NCBI GenBank assembly: GCA_022615275.1
Contig: JAKEHA010000031.1
Location: 1 to 9,017, forward strand
Length of the DNA: 9,017 nucleotides
Source of the DNA: Candidatus Latescibacterota bacterium
GTDB lineage: Bacteria > Krumholzibacteriota > Krumholzibacteriia > WVZY01 > JAKEHA01
Direction: 5' to 3'
Shown: piece after piece, positions 1 through 6,330 of the stretch
Numbering within the stretch: position 1 is the stretch's first letter
Layout of the letters: each line of letters starts with the position of its first letter
Program-made: the position numbers and the translations under genes
The notes under the pieces: model-generated
Told to the model about the DNA's origin: nothing
Seen by the model: only the letters and a program-made list of their open reading frames with translations
Database searches by the model: none

Positions 1-2055
1 CTCGACCTCGCGCTGCGGTCCGGGACAGGAATGGATCCGGAGTGAATCGAGATCGGAGAGCGGCACGGCTTCGGGCGCGCCCGGCGCACCGCGGTCGATG
101 AGATCGAGGAGATCCGCCTGGATCCGGCCCAGGGTCGTTGTCGCGCGTGGTTCCACGAAGATGCGCATGCGCGCGGTGTTGGGCGCCGTGTAGTCCTTCA
201 TTGCGGCCAGCGTGCGCTCGGTCGTTCCAACCTGCGTGAACACATTGGCGACCTCGTTCTGGCTCTCGATCCAGTCCGCGAGGCTCGCGGACGCGGCCGA
301 CGCTTCTTCGAGCGGCGTGCCGGTGGGATACTCGAGCTCCAGGCGAAGATCGCCCGACGAACGCTCGGGCATCAAGCTGCGCGGGATGCGCGTCCCCAGG
401 AACCCGCACACGAGCAGTCCGACCACCAGCGCGACCATCATCGATTTGGGCCGCCGCAGGGCCGACTCCAGCACGCCGTGGTAGACGCCGTAGAACTTCT
501 GAAAGCCGACGTCGGTCAAGCGGAACAAGCCGCGCTTCTCCCCGCGCTGGGGGCGCAGGAAACGCGAGGCGAGCATCGGCTGCAAGAGCATGGCGGCGAA
601 GATCGACACCGTGAGCGCGATGGTGACGGTCAGCGCCTGGTCGCGGAAAAATGCGCCCGCGACCCCGGGCACGTACACCACCGGCAAGAAAACCGCCACC
701 GTGGTCAGCGTGCACGCGACCACCGCGTTGCCCATCTCGCGCGTCCCCTGCTCGGCCGCCTTGGCGATGACGCGGCGCGTCTCGATGTCGTTGTAGTCCT
801 TCTTCGTTCCCACCTTTTCTTCGACGTGGCGGTTGATGTTCTCGATCACGATGATGGCGTTGTCGACCAGGAGTCCGGCCGCGAACGACAGACCGCCCAG
901 GCTCATCAGGTTGAGCTTCACCTTGCCGAGATACAGGAACACGAACGTGATCAACAGCGAGACCGGGATGGCCACACCCACCACGAGCGGGCTGCGCACG
1001 TCGTTCAAGAACAGGAACAAGACCAGAAATGCGAGCAAGGCGCCGATCACGAGTGACCACGCCAGGCTGGAGAACGAGGCGCGCACGTAGTCGGCGTCGC
1101 GGTACACGTACTGGTACTGGAAGCTGCCGTAATCCTGGGCCAGGACGCCGAGCGCGCGGTCGACTTCGTCCGTCACCTGGATGGTGTTGGCCTCGGGCTC
1201 CTTATAAATGAGGAACGACACCACCGGCTTGCCGCCGAGGAGGGTCAGCCCCTCCGGCTCCTTGATGGTGTCGATCACACGCGCCACGTCGGAGATACGA
1301 ATCGGCGATTGGCCCGGGCGCATGATGTCGGTGGCGGCGATCTCGTCGAGGGTGCCGTATTCGCCGTCGATGCGCAGGCTCATCTGCAGCGGTCCCTGCT
1401 TGATCTTTCCGCCCGGGAAGGTGACGTTGCTGCGCACCAGCGCGGCCTGGATCTGCTCGACGGTGATGCCGTAGATCGCCATCTTGCGCGCGTCGGGCTC
1501 GACCAGAATCTCGCGGATGGAGCCGCCCACCACTTCCGCCTTGCTGATGCCGTCGACCTGCTGCAACGCGGGTTTGAGCACTTCCTCGCCGAACTCGGTC
1601 AGCTGCTCGATGGGCGCGTCGCCTTCCAGGGTGAGAATGCTGATGGGACGCGAGGTGGGATCCCAGCGCAGGATGACCGGGCGCTCCGCGTTCTCGGGGA
1701 AGTCTTCGCGAAAGGCGACACGGTCGACGGCTTCGCGCAAATGTAGATTCGCGAAGTCCATCTGCGTCCCCCACTCGTACTCGACCGTGATCATGGAGAC
1801 GCCCTCGCGCGTGCGCGAGACCACGCGCCGCACACCCGAGAGCGCGGTGACGACTTCTTCGAGGGGTTCGGTAACGAGGCGCTCGAGGTCTTGGGCCGGG
1901 ATGTCCTCGTAGGACGTGACGACGGTGAGGCGCGGGTAGGTGATCGACGGCAACAGATCGACCGGGATGCGCTTGAAGCTCACCACGCCCACCAGCATCA
2001 GCGCGACGAACAGCATGCTGATGGCGACGGGACGGTGGATCGCGAAACGAATCAT
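1..2055 (-). CDS. RND efflux transporter permease (HAE-1/AcrB-like), 3' end outside window
   Basis: This is the inner-membrane proton-driven pump of a tripartite RND efflux system; the substrate cannot be told from sequence. The 685 visible residues are open to the window edge, about two thirds of the roughly 1,000-1,050 residues usual for the family. The start MIRFAIHRPVAISMLF is the typical RND N-terminus with TM1 (about 10-27). It is followed by the first periplasmic porter loop (about 30-330), with IPVDLLPSI at 30-38 and RRVVSRTREG at 76-85. TM2-TM6 lie at about 334-497, and TM7 at about 539-554 leads into the second porter loop, which is cut off. TM4 carries GLLVDNAIIVIENI (394-407): D398 aligns with AcrB D407, while the AcrB D408 position is Asn399. 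The motif is HAE-like rather than the CusA heavy-metal type. The ATG overlaps the adaptor's stop codon (ATGA, 2052-2055), so the two are translationally coupled. Family assignment is very secure; the subfamily is less so. Confidence 0.96.
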   Translation of the reverse strand, partial: MIRFAIHRPVAISMLFVALMLVGVVSFKRIPVDLLPSITYPRLTVVTSYEDIPAQDLERLVTEPLEEVVTALSGVRRVVSRTREGVSMITVEYEWGTQMDFANLHLREAVDRVAFREDFPENAERPVILRWDPTSRPISILTLEGDAPIEQLTEFGEEVLKPALQQVDGISKAEVVGGSIREILVEPDARKMAIYGITVEQIQAALVRSNVTFPGGKIKQGPLQMSLRIDGEYGTLDEIAATDIMRPGQSPIRISDVARVIDTIKEPEGLTLLGGKPVVSFLIYKEPEANTIQVTDEVDRALGVLAQDYGSFQYQYVYRDADYVRASFSSLAWSLVIGALLAFLVLFLFLNDVRSPLVVGVAIPVSLLITFVFLYLGKVKLNLMSLGGLSFAAGLLVDNAIIVIENINRHVEEKVGTKKDYNDIETRRVIAKAAEQGTREMGNAVVACTLTTVAVFLPVVYVPGVAGAFFRDQALTVTIALTVSIFAAMLLQPMLASRFLRPQRGEKRGLFRLTDVGFQKFYGVYHGVLESALRRPKSMMVALVVGLLVCGFLGTRIPRSLMPERSSGDLRLELEYPTGTPLEEASAASASLADWIESQNEVANVFTQVGTTERTLAAMKDYTAPNTARMRIFVEPRATTTLGRIQADLLDLIDRGAPGAPEAVPLSDLDSLRIHSCPGPQREVE

Positions 2056-3383
2056 TCGCTACCCTGCGCCGAGGAGACCCACGGGTCCCCGGCCGCGACG
2101 GTCCGGCGCACCTTGATCTTGGCGTCGTGCGCGAGCGTCAAGTGGTCGGATACGACGACGCGGTCGTCGGGGTCGAGGGTGCCGCCCTGCAGCACGCTCG
2201 TGATCTCGACCATGTGGTCGTTGCTGGCCCCGATCTCGACGTAGAGCCACTTGGCGCGGTCGCCTTCGACCTTGAACACCAGGGGGCGCCCCTCGCGCGT
2301 GAGTACGGCTTCGCGCGGCACCAGCAGGCGGTCTTCGAAGCGCTCGCCCGCGATCAGCGCGCGCGCGAACATGCCCGGGCGCATGCGGCCGTCTTCGTTC
2401 TTGAGGCGCATGAGCACCTGGCAGGTGCGCGTCTCGCGGTTGAACTGCGGGCTAACAACGTCCACCTTCGCAGGGATGGTGTCGCCGAGGGCGGGAATGG
2501 CGAGGATGGCGGTACCGCCGGGCGCGATCTTGCCCACGTCGGCTTCGAGCACGCCCACTTCCGCCTCGATGTTGATATTGTCGACCAGCGTGAACAGCAC
2601 CTGATTGACCATCAGCTGCTCGCCCGCGTCCAGCGCGAGTCCACTCACGACGCCGTCGAAGGGGGCGCGCACCTCGGTGCGCTCGAGATTCAGACGCGCG
2701 CGCTCCAGGTCGGCGCGCGCGACCGACACGCCGCTGCGCGCGGCTGCGATCTCGCCGCGGAATCTGCCTTCCTTGAGGGCTTCGACGTCGAGGGCGATCT
2801 CGCGCGCGAGGCGCTCTTCGCGCGTGATCTTGCCGCTTTTCTCCAGACGCTCGAGGTCGGCGAATTGGTCGCGCATTTCTTGCGCCTCCGCCACCACCGA
2901 GTCGACGTCGGCGTCTTCGATGGTCAACAAGCTCAACGCCTGCAAGTAGCGCGCGCGCGCCTCTTCCAGCGCCATCTCGTACTCGCGGTCGTCGATCTTG
3001 ACCAGCAAGGTACCACGCTTGACGGCCTGTCCCTCTTGCGCCGGGACGCGCGTGATCTTCCCCGCCACCTCGGCGTGGATCTCGGCGGAATGGCGCGCGC
3101 GCAGTTGTCCTTCGGCCATGACGGGCCTTACCAAGTCGGCGCGGATCACGCGCGCCGCGTTGACGTTGATTGCGCGTTCGCGCCGCTCCGGCTTGGCGCT
3201 GGTGTCCGGGGCGGCGTCGGCGCCGAAGTTCTCGCCGTCGCTCTCCATGGAGCCCTGGGCGCTGGCGAGCGAGGTGGAGTCGGTAGCGGTGGAATCGGCC
3301 GCGCCTTCGGCCGCGTTCTTGCCGCACCCGAGGGCCGCGCCCACGAGCAGCACCGTCACGACGAGCAGAATGCGGAACTTCAC
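2052..3383 (-). CDS. RND efflux periplasmic adaptor (membrane fusion protein), lipoprotein
   Basis: This is the adaptor subunit that links the RND pump to an outer-membrane channel (HlyD/AcrA family), 443 residues. The start is GTG at 3383, chosen because an AAGGAG Shine-Dalgarno lies about 10 nt upstream (3394-3399) and the reading starts directly with a lipoprotein signal (MKFRILLVVTVLLVGAALGC, Cys20). The open frame extends further upstream, but only through the hairpin region. An Ala/Ser/Asp/Thr-rich linker (21-68) follows. Then comes the first lipoyl half-motif (about 100-131, AEVAGKITRVPAQEGQAVKRG), an alpha-hairpin coiled coil (about 132-236) and the second lipoyl half (RTEVRAPFDGVVSGLALDAG, 235-254). 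The beta-barrel (about 268-345, with RPGMFARA) and the membrane-proximal domain (about 350-428, LLVPREAVL) complete the protein. The Cys anchor suggests it is lipidated and tethered to the inner membrane. Gene order adaptor-pump with ATGA overlap is standard. The lipobox (ALGC) is slightly non-canonical. Confidence 0.94.
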   Translation of the reverse strand: MKFRILLVVTVLLVGAALGCGKNAAEGAADSTATDSTSLASAQGSMESDGENFGADAAPDTSAKPERRERAINVNAARVIRADLVRPVMAEGQLRARHSAEIHAEVAGKITRVPAQEGQAVKRGTLLVKIDDREYEMALEEARARYLQALSLLTIEDADVDSVVAEAQEMRDQFADLERLEKSGKITREERLAREIALDVEALKEGRFRGEIAAARSGVSVARADLERARLNLERTEVRAPFDGVVSGLALDAGEQLMVNQVLFTLVDNINIEAEVGVLEADVGKIAPGGTAILAIPALGDTIPAKVDVVSPQFNRETRTCQVLMRLKNEDGRMRPGMFARALIAGERFEDRLLVPREAVLTREGRPLVFKVEGDRAKWLYVEIGASNDHMVEITSVLQGGTLDPDDRVVVSDHLTLAHDAKIKVRRTVAAGDPWVSSAQGSE

Positions 3384-3393
3384 GGGGCGTCCT

Positions 3394-3399
3394 CTCCTT
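3394..3399 (-). promoter_or_regulatory. Shine-Dalgarno deciding the GTG start of the adaptor gene
   Basis: The coding strand reads AAGGAG, 10 nt before GTG at 3383. No ATG with a comparable site is found at the N-terminus of this frame, and the lipoprotein signal begins immediately at this GTG, so this site fixes the start. Confidence 0.7.
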
Positions 3400-3417
3400 G
3401 AGGTGGTGGACGTGGAA

Positions 3418-3459
3418 CGACGCCGGCGTCGCGCACTCACTCGCGCGACGCCGGCGTCG
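3418..3459 (-). terminator. Perfect 17-bp stem hairpin upstream of the efflux operon
   Basis: The arms 3418-3434 and 3443-3459 are perfect reverse complements (17 bp) around an 8-nt loop (3435-3442). Each arm contains the 14-bp self-palindrome CGACGCCGGCGTCG. It lies 40-81 nt beyond the beta-propeller stop codon and ends 34 nt before the adaptor GTG. No U-run follows on the minus strand, so it is not a classical intrinsic terminator. It could be a U-less terminator, an attenuator, an mRNA processing or stability element, or a protein-binding dyad. The hairpin is directly seen; the role is inferred. Confidence 0.5.
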
Positions 3460-3470
3460 AGGTGACTCGA

Positions 3471-3491
3471 GTCGGCGGACAAACCGCCGAC
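3471..3491 (-). terminator. Second perfect hairpin (8-bp stem, 5-nt loop) just after the beta-propeller stop
   Basis: GTCGGCGG (3471-3478) and CCGCCGAC (3484-3491) pair perfectly around the loop 3479-3483. On the transcript it begins 7 nt after the TAG of the beta-propeller gene and is followed 11 nt later by the larger hairpin at 3418-3459. No T-run is present. It probably forms part of the same 3' end or intercistronic RNA structure. Confidence 0.45.
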
Positions 3492-3498
3492 GAAATCG

Positions 3499-4800
3499 CT
3501 ACCGCGCGGCGAGAACGTCGCCCTCGAGCTTGTAGCAGATGACCGCCATCGGCTCGGGTTCCTCGGCCTCGTCGTAGAGACCCTGCACACCCTGTGCCGA
3601 CATCGCGGCCTGCAAGAAGCTCGTCACCACGTACAGGCGGTCCTTCTCGAACACGTACAGGTCCTCGAGAGGATTGCCCTGGCCCTGCAAGGTGACCTGC
3701 TTGACGAACTGGCCCTCGGGGTTGAACACGTCGAAGGTGCCCAGCGTTCCCTTCGCGAGGTCGCGCGACCCCGCGCTCGAGAGCACCCATAACGAGCCGT
3801 CGTCGCGCAGGTAGATGCTGTCGATGTCCTTGTTCATGTCGTTGATGACGACCTTGCAATTCGGGATCATCTTGACCCAGTGGCTGAACATGCGGTTCAT
3901 GAAATCCTTCTCGTCCGCCGTCCGCGCCACGTGCTTGTACTCGCGCGTGATCACCTTCTCGACCTTGCCGGTCTTGTCGTACACCGTGATCTCGTAATTG
4001 TCGTACGAGTTGCACGCGTACACCTTGCCGTCGGGACCGACTTCCCAGCGGCGCTCGAAGGTGTCCCAGGAGGCGTCGTTTATCTCCGCCGACGCCATGC
4101 TGATGACGTTCTCCTTCTTCGAGTACTCGGCCAACTGCTTGCCGGCGGCGTCGATCGAGGTGAGAAAGCTCGCGCGCGACCATGTGTTGTTGGCCTGGTC
4201 GAACTGCGGGCGCGCCATGTACAGGACGATGTTGCCGCCTCGCGATTCGCCGCCCTGGATCAGTTGGAAGCCGCCGTCCGGAGCCTGCGGAATGGCGTGC
4301 TCGCCCGCGGGCGTACCGTCCTTGGTGAGCTGGACGATCTTGCCCGGCATCATTTGAATGACTGCGACCTTGTCGTCCTTGGTAAAAAACATCGACGACG
4401 GCATGCGGAACTCGCCCGGTCCCTCGCCCTCGCGGCCGATCGAACGAACGAACTCGCCGTCCTTGGTATAGATCTTGGCCTCGTTGAGCTGGCTGTCGAG
4501 CAGATAGATCTGCCCGCTCGCGTCGATGTCGATGTCGCCGATGACCCCGAAGAACTCCTCTTCGTCCTCCGAGTCTCCGCCCAGGCGCCACAGCTCGGGC
4601 AGCTTGATGGTGGCCGATTCCGAGAAGCCCTTGGCCGGGCTCGTCACCGTCTTGGCGCCGTTGGCACCCGTGCTCACCTTGCCCGCCCAGGTACCCGCGA
4701 AACTGTCGACCGCGCCGGCGACGAGGACGGCGACGACCAACGTCAATGCGAAGACTCGCCCTACGAGGACGAGCCGGCTCGATATGCGCTGACACTTCAT
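3499..4800 (-). CDS. Exported 6-bladed beta-propeller protein
   Basis: The protein is 433 residues and resembles the 6-bladed beta-propeller family (NHL-like), common in Bacteroidetes and other FCB genomes and largely uncharacterised. An N-terminal signal or anchor is visible (basic residues, then a hydrophobic stretch at about 17-34, with a possible cleavage site at SFA-GT near residue 35). Blade-type strand patterns recur: GDIDIDASGQIYLLDSQLNE (88-107), GKVYACNSYDNYEITVYDKTG (258-278), DIDSIYLRDDGSLWVLSS (325-342) and FDVFNPEGQFVKQV (356-369). The segment REGEGPGEFRMPSSMFF (123-139) is the most diagnostic. The start at ATG 4800 is supported by GAAGGAGA 10 nt upstream; longer versions would translate through that ribosome site. 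It probably acts in the periplasm or at the surface, as a binding or scaffold protein. It is followed by two hairpins and then the efflux operon in the same direction. No catalytic motif is recognised. Confidence 0.88.
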   Translation of the reverse strand: MKCQRISSRLVLVGRVFALTLVVAVLVAGAVDSFAGTWAGKVSTGANGAKTVTSPAKGFSESATIKLPELWRLGGDSEDEEEFFGVIGDIDIDASGQIYLLDSQLNEAKIYTKDGEFVRSIGREGEGPGEFRMPSSMFFTKDDKVAVIQMMPGKIVQLTKDGTPAGEHAIPQAPDGGFQLIQGGESRGGNIVLYMARPQFDQANNTWSRASFLTSIDAAGKQLAEYSKKENVISMASAEINDASWDTFERRWEVGPDGKVYACNSYDNYEITVYDKTGKVEKVITREYKHVARTADEKDFMNRMFSHWVKMIPNCKVVINDMNKDIDSIYLRDDGSLWVLSSAGSRDLAKGTLGTFDVFNPEGQFVKQVTLQGQGNPLEDLYVFEKDRLYVVTSFLQAAMSAQGVQGLYDEAEEPEPMAVICYKLEGDVLAAR

Positions 4801-4995
4801 GGGGATGTGTTCTCCTTCGAGAGATGGATATACAAACCGGTGGATGCGGTACCTACGATGCGCGCCGGGCGGGGGTTCCATGAATCTTCACGCCCGGAAT
4901 CGCCCCTTCTACCCGATCGCGGGGGGACTATTCGGCGGCATCCGGCGGCGGGCGCCATTGTAACCCGTTGGCGCCCAGGGGGCAACCGACACCGG
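4801..4995 (-). other. Intergenic region upstream of the beta-propeller gene
   Basis: This is 195 nt with no supported gene. It contains the candidate promoter (4957-4985), the GGCGCC dyad and, at its left end, the Shine-Dalgarno GAAGGAGA (4811-4818). The middle is GC-rich and shows no recognisable riboswitch or small ORF with a ribosome site. Confidence 0.6.
4957..4985 (-). promoter_or_regulatory. Candidate sigma70-like promoter for the beta-propeller gene, overlapped by a dyad
   Basis: On the minus strand TTGCCC (4980-4985) and TACAAT (4957-4962) are separated by exactly 17 nt. This would give a leader of about 150 nt before the ATG at 4800. A 7-bp inverted repeat (GGCGCCA at 4951-4957, TGGCGCC at 4969-4975) straddles the -10 element and could be an operator, or a short stem at the end of the upstream gene. 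It is predicted from consensus match only. Confidence 0.4.
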
Positions 4996-5517
4996 CTAAC
5001 GGACGAGGGCGACGATCCTCCCCATGACGCCACCGCCCGAGACGACCCGGATGGCTCCAGAGGGTCGCTCGGACTCCACCGGCTCTTCGACGAGGATTCG
5101 CAAGTAAGCCGGCCCTTCGGAGCCCACCCACCCGCGGACAAGAGAGGTCGCCAGCATCCGAATCGGCTGACCTTCCCCCGGCGACAGAATGAGCTCGCGT
5201 GCAACGTAGCCGGGCAGAACTCGGTAACCGCCCTGGCCGTCCGGCTCGACCGCTTGCGCGACCAACAAGAATGGAACGAAGGAGTCCGCCTCGCCATCCG
5301 CGTCTATCGTCACCTCGATCGTCGCGGCGTCGATTCGCGCGCCCGCAAACCCTTCGCCGAGCGAGAGATCAAACACACGTTCCAGCGGTTCCGCGCGCGA
5401 AAACACCACATCGGACTCACGCAGCAACACCTCGCTTCGACCGGCGGGGCGTACCTCACCCGACGCGACGATGAACACCGCCGCGAGGACATGCACTATG
5501 CATGCTTGAACCAACAT
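4996..5517 (-). CDS. Small secreted protein of unknown function, possibly DNRLRE-like beta-sandwich
   Basis: The protein is 173 residues with a short N-terminal hydrophobic signal (about 1-20, ending VASG). I do not recognise the gene with certainty. The mature part alternates beta-type segments: ARIDAATIEVTIDADG (60-75), VPFLLVAQAV (81-90) and IRMLATSLVRGWVGSEGPAY (119-138). The pattern 'element forming I-x-x-A-T-I-x-V ... L-V-x-G-W-x-x-x-x-G-x-x-Y-L-R-I' recalls the DNRLRE/CBM96-type beta-sandwich found in extracellular proteins, but the match is weak. It starts 6 nt after the stop of the frameshifted beta-helix gene with no strong Shine-Dalgarno, which suggests translational coupling to that gene. 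If ribosomes never reach the stop of the upstream gene because of the frameshift, its expression may be lowered. No catalytic residues or cysteine pattern are evident beyond Cys6 in the signal. Confidence 0.7.
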   Translation of the reverse strand: MLVQACIVHVLAAVFIVASGEVRPAGRSEVLLRESDVVFSRAEPLERVFDLSLGEGFAGARIDAATIEVTIDADGEADSFVPFLLVAQAVEPDGQGGYRVLPGYVARELILSPGEGQPIRMLATSLVRGWVGSEGPAYLRILVEEPVESERPSGAIRVVSGGGVMGRIVALVR

Positions 5518-5523
5518 GCGCGC

Positions 5524-5897
5524 CTAACGGTACATCGCCTTGATGCCGCCCCACGTCCGCTCCTGCACGCTTACCGCCCCACACCCCATACCAAGCGGCC
5601 CCACGAGATACGGCGCGGGCCCGAACGGGTTGTTCTCCGGCAGGCACGGTGATGTCGACCGAAGGTAGTAGTTTCCGCTCCCCGGAACTCCGCAGAACTG
5701 TGCGTCCAACGAGAAGTTGAGATTGGCGCTCGATGCGTCGATGTCGGGATGAACCGAACCGAGGACGTTGCTTGCCAACACGATGGAGCCCACCGCAAGT
5801 GAGCCCATGCTCGACATGATGATGCAGGTGGTGAACCGGGCCGGCATGGCGATGTCACCACCGACGAAAAGGCAATTCTCAAACCACGATGCGTCTA
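5524..5897 (-). pseudogene. C-terminal part of frameshifted secreted beta-helix protein
   Basis: This is the continuation of the beta-helix gene in the frame that opens directly after the nine-G run: V-D-A-S-W-F-E-N-C-L-F-V-G-G-D, then an internal ATG at 5847 and on to TAG at 5524-5526. The content is beta-helix-like: ENCLFVGG, CIIMSSMGS, NVLGSVHPDIDASSANLNFS. It ends with the pattern AQFCGVPGSGNYYLRSTSPC followed by NPFG and VGPLGMGC. That terminal motif (DxxFC...YxLxxxSPC...GALGxGC style) is the usual end of secreted beta-helix proteins in these lineages. No Shine-Dalgarno precedes the internal ATG at 5847, so independent translation is doubtful and this is best read as the 3' part of the gene starting at 6311. 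With 10 or 7 G the two parts join into one protein of about 262 or 261 residues. Confidence 0.75.
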
Positions 5898-6311
5898 CCC
5901 CCCCCCACCTTGGACAACATCCTGACCTATTACCGCTTCCACGATGCAGTAGCGGGCACCCGACCCGTGCAAGAAGAGCACCGGGAGCGTATTGCCGCGT
6001 ACATGAATCCCGGTCATCCCCGCCCCAAACCCCAAGCTCACGGTGCTCGGGGCCAGGTATTCGTCGCGGTAGAGCAGCGTCTGCGCCGGTCCCGATTCGC
6101 CCATCAGATGGACGCCCGACGGCACGAACAGACTTGATTCGAGGACATACTGCCCCGCTTCTGCTAACACGACATCCCCCGCAATAGCGCTGTCCATCGC
6201 CGCGTGCAGCGTCGGTGCGTCACCCGTGCCCGACGTGTTGACGCGCCACGTGCGGGATTCACCAACAGACGAGAATCCAACGATCACAACTACAAACATG
6301 ATGCGCTTCAT
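5895..6311 (-). pseudogene. N-terminal part of secreted right-handed beta-helix protein, frameshifted at a G9 tract
   Basis: The start at ATG 6311 is supported by GGGAGG with 7-nt spacing (6319-6324); the upstream in-frame ATG at 6326 would translate the ribosome site. A signal peptide (MKRIMFVVVIVGFSSVGES) precedes WRVNTSGTGDAPTLHAAMDS and AIAGDVVLAEAGQY, the typical first turn of secreted parallel beta-helix proteins. This is followed by SGVHLMGESGPAQTLLY and GMTGIHVRGNTLPVLFLHGSG. Translation then enters G-G-G-G and stops at TAG (5895-5897), giving 138 residues. The frame opened by one extra G, or two fewer, continues with good beta-helix sequence, so this is one gene split by an indel in a homopolymer. 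It lies 19 nt after the end of the upstream FlgD-Ig-bearing fragment and probably shares its transcript. Its function (surface or cell-envelope carbohydrate or adhesin role) is unknown. Confidence 0.78.
5898..5906. repeat. Nine-base C/G homopolymer inside the beta-helix gene
   Basis: The + strand has nine consecutive C (G on the coding strand), the longest homopolymer I noticed in the window. It sits exactly at the junction between the two reading frames of the beta-helix gene. The tract could be a slippage (contingency) site or a sequencing/assembly length error. Confidence 0.9.
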
Positions 6312-6318
6312 GATGATT

Positions 6319-6324
6319 CCTCCC
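6319..6324 (-). promoter_or_regulatory. Shine-Dalgarno deciding the start of the beta-helix gene
   Basis: GGGAGG on the coding strand, 7 nt from the ATG at 6309-6311. It lies between the TGA of the preceding FlgD-Ig fragment (6331-6333) and this start, so the start is at 6311 and not at the upstream ATG. Confidence 0.75.
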
Positions 6325-6330
6325 ATGTAT

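Noticed and set aside
1..2055. Heavy-metal (CusA-type) RND pump
   Set aside because: The TM4 motif and porter sequence are HAE-1-like; the CusA-type motif with its characteristic Ala/Met pattern and N-terminal features is not seen.
2127..3401. + strand open frame of 424 codons opposite the adaptor gene
   Set aside because: Composition is the usual Ala/Arg/His/Val-rich antisense shadow; the minus strand encodes an unmistakable RND adaptor in this interval.
3384..3590. Longer N-terminus for the adaptor starting up to 3590
   Set aside because: It would run back through both hairpins and overlap the end of the beta-propeller gene, and would bury the lipoprotein signal; GTG 3383 with AAGGAG is better.
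3437..4795. Minus-strand 452-codon frame overlapping the beta-propeller gene
   Set aside because: Arg/Gly-rich frame shadow; the alternative frame has a signal peptide, Shine-Dalgarno and recognisable propeller blades.
4801..4881. Longer N-terminus for the beta-propeller protein starting at 4881
   Set aside because: The extra residues translate the Shine-Dalgarno and the leader and would place the signal sequence internally; ATG 4800 fits better.
3880..5652. Long + strand open frame (590 codons) opposite the beta-propeller and small secreted genes
   Set aside because: It is antisense to two genes with signal peptides and ribosome sites, its translation is Arg/His/Asp-rich with no domain, and long shadow frames are expected opposite high-GC3 genes.
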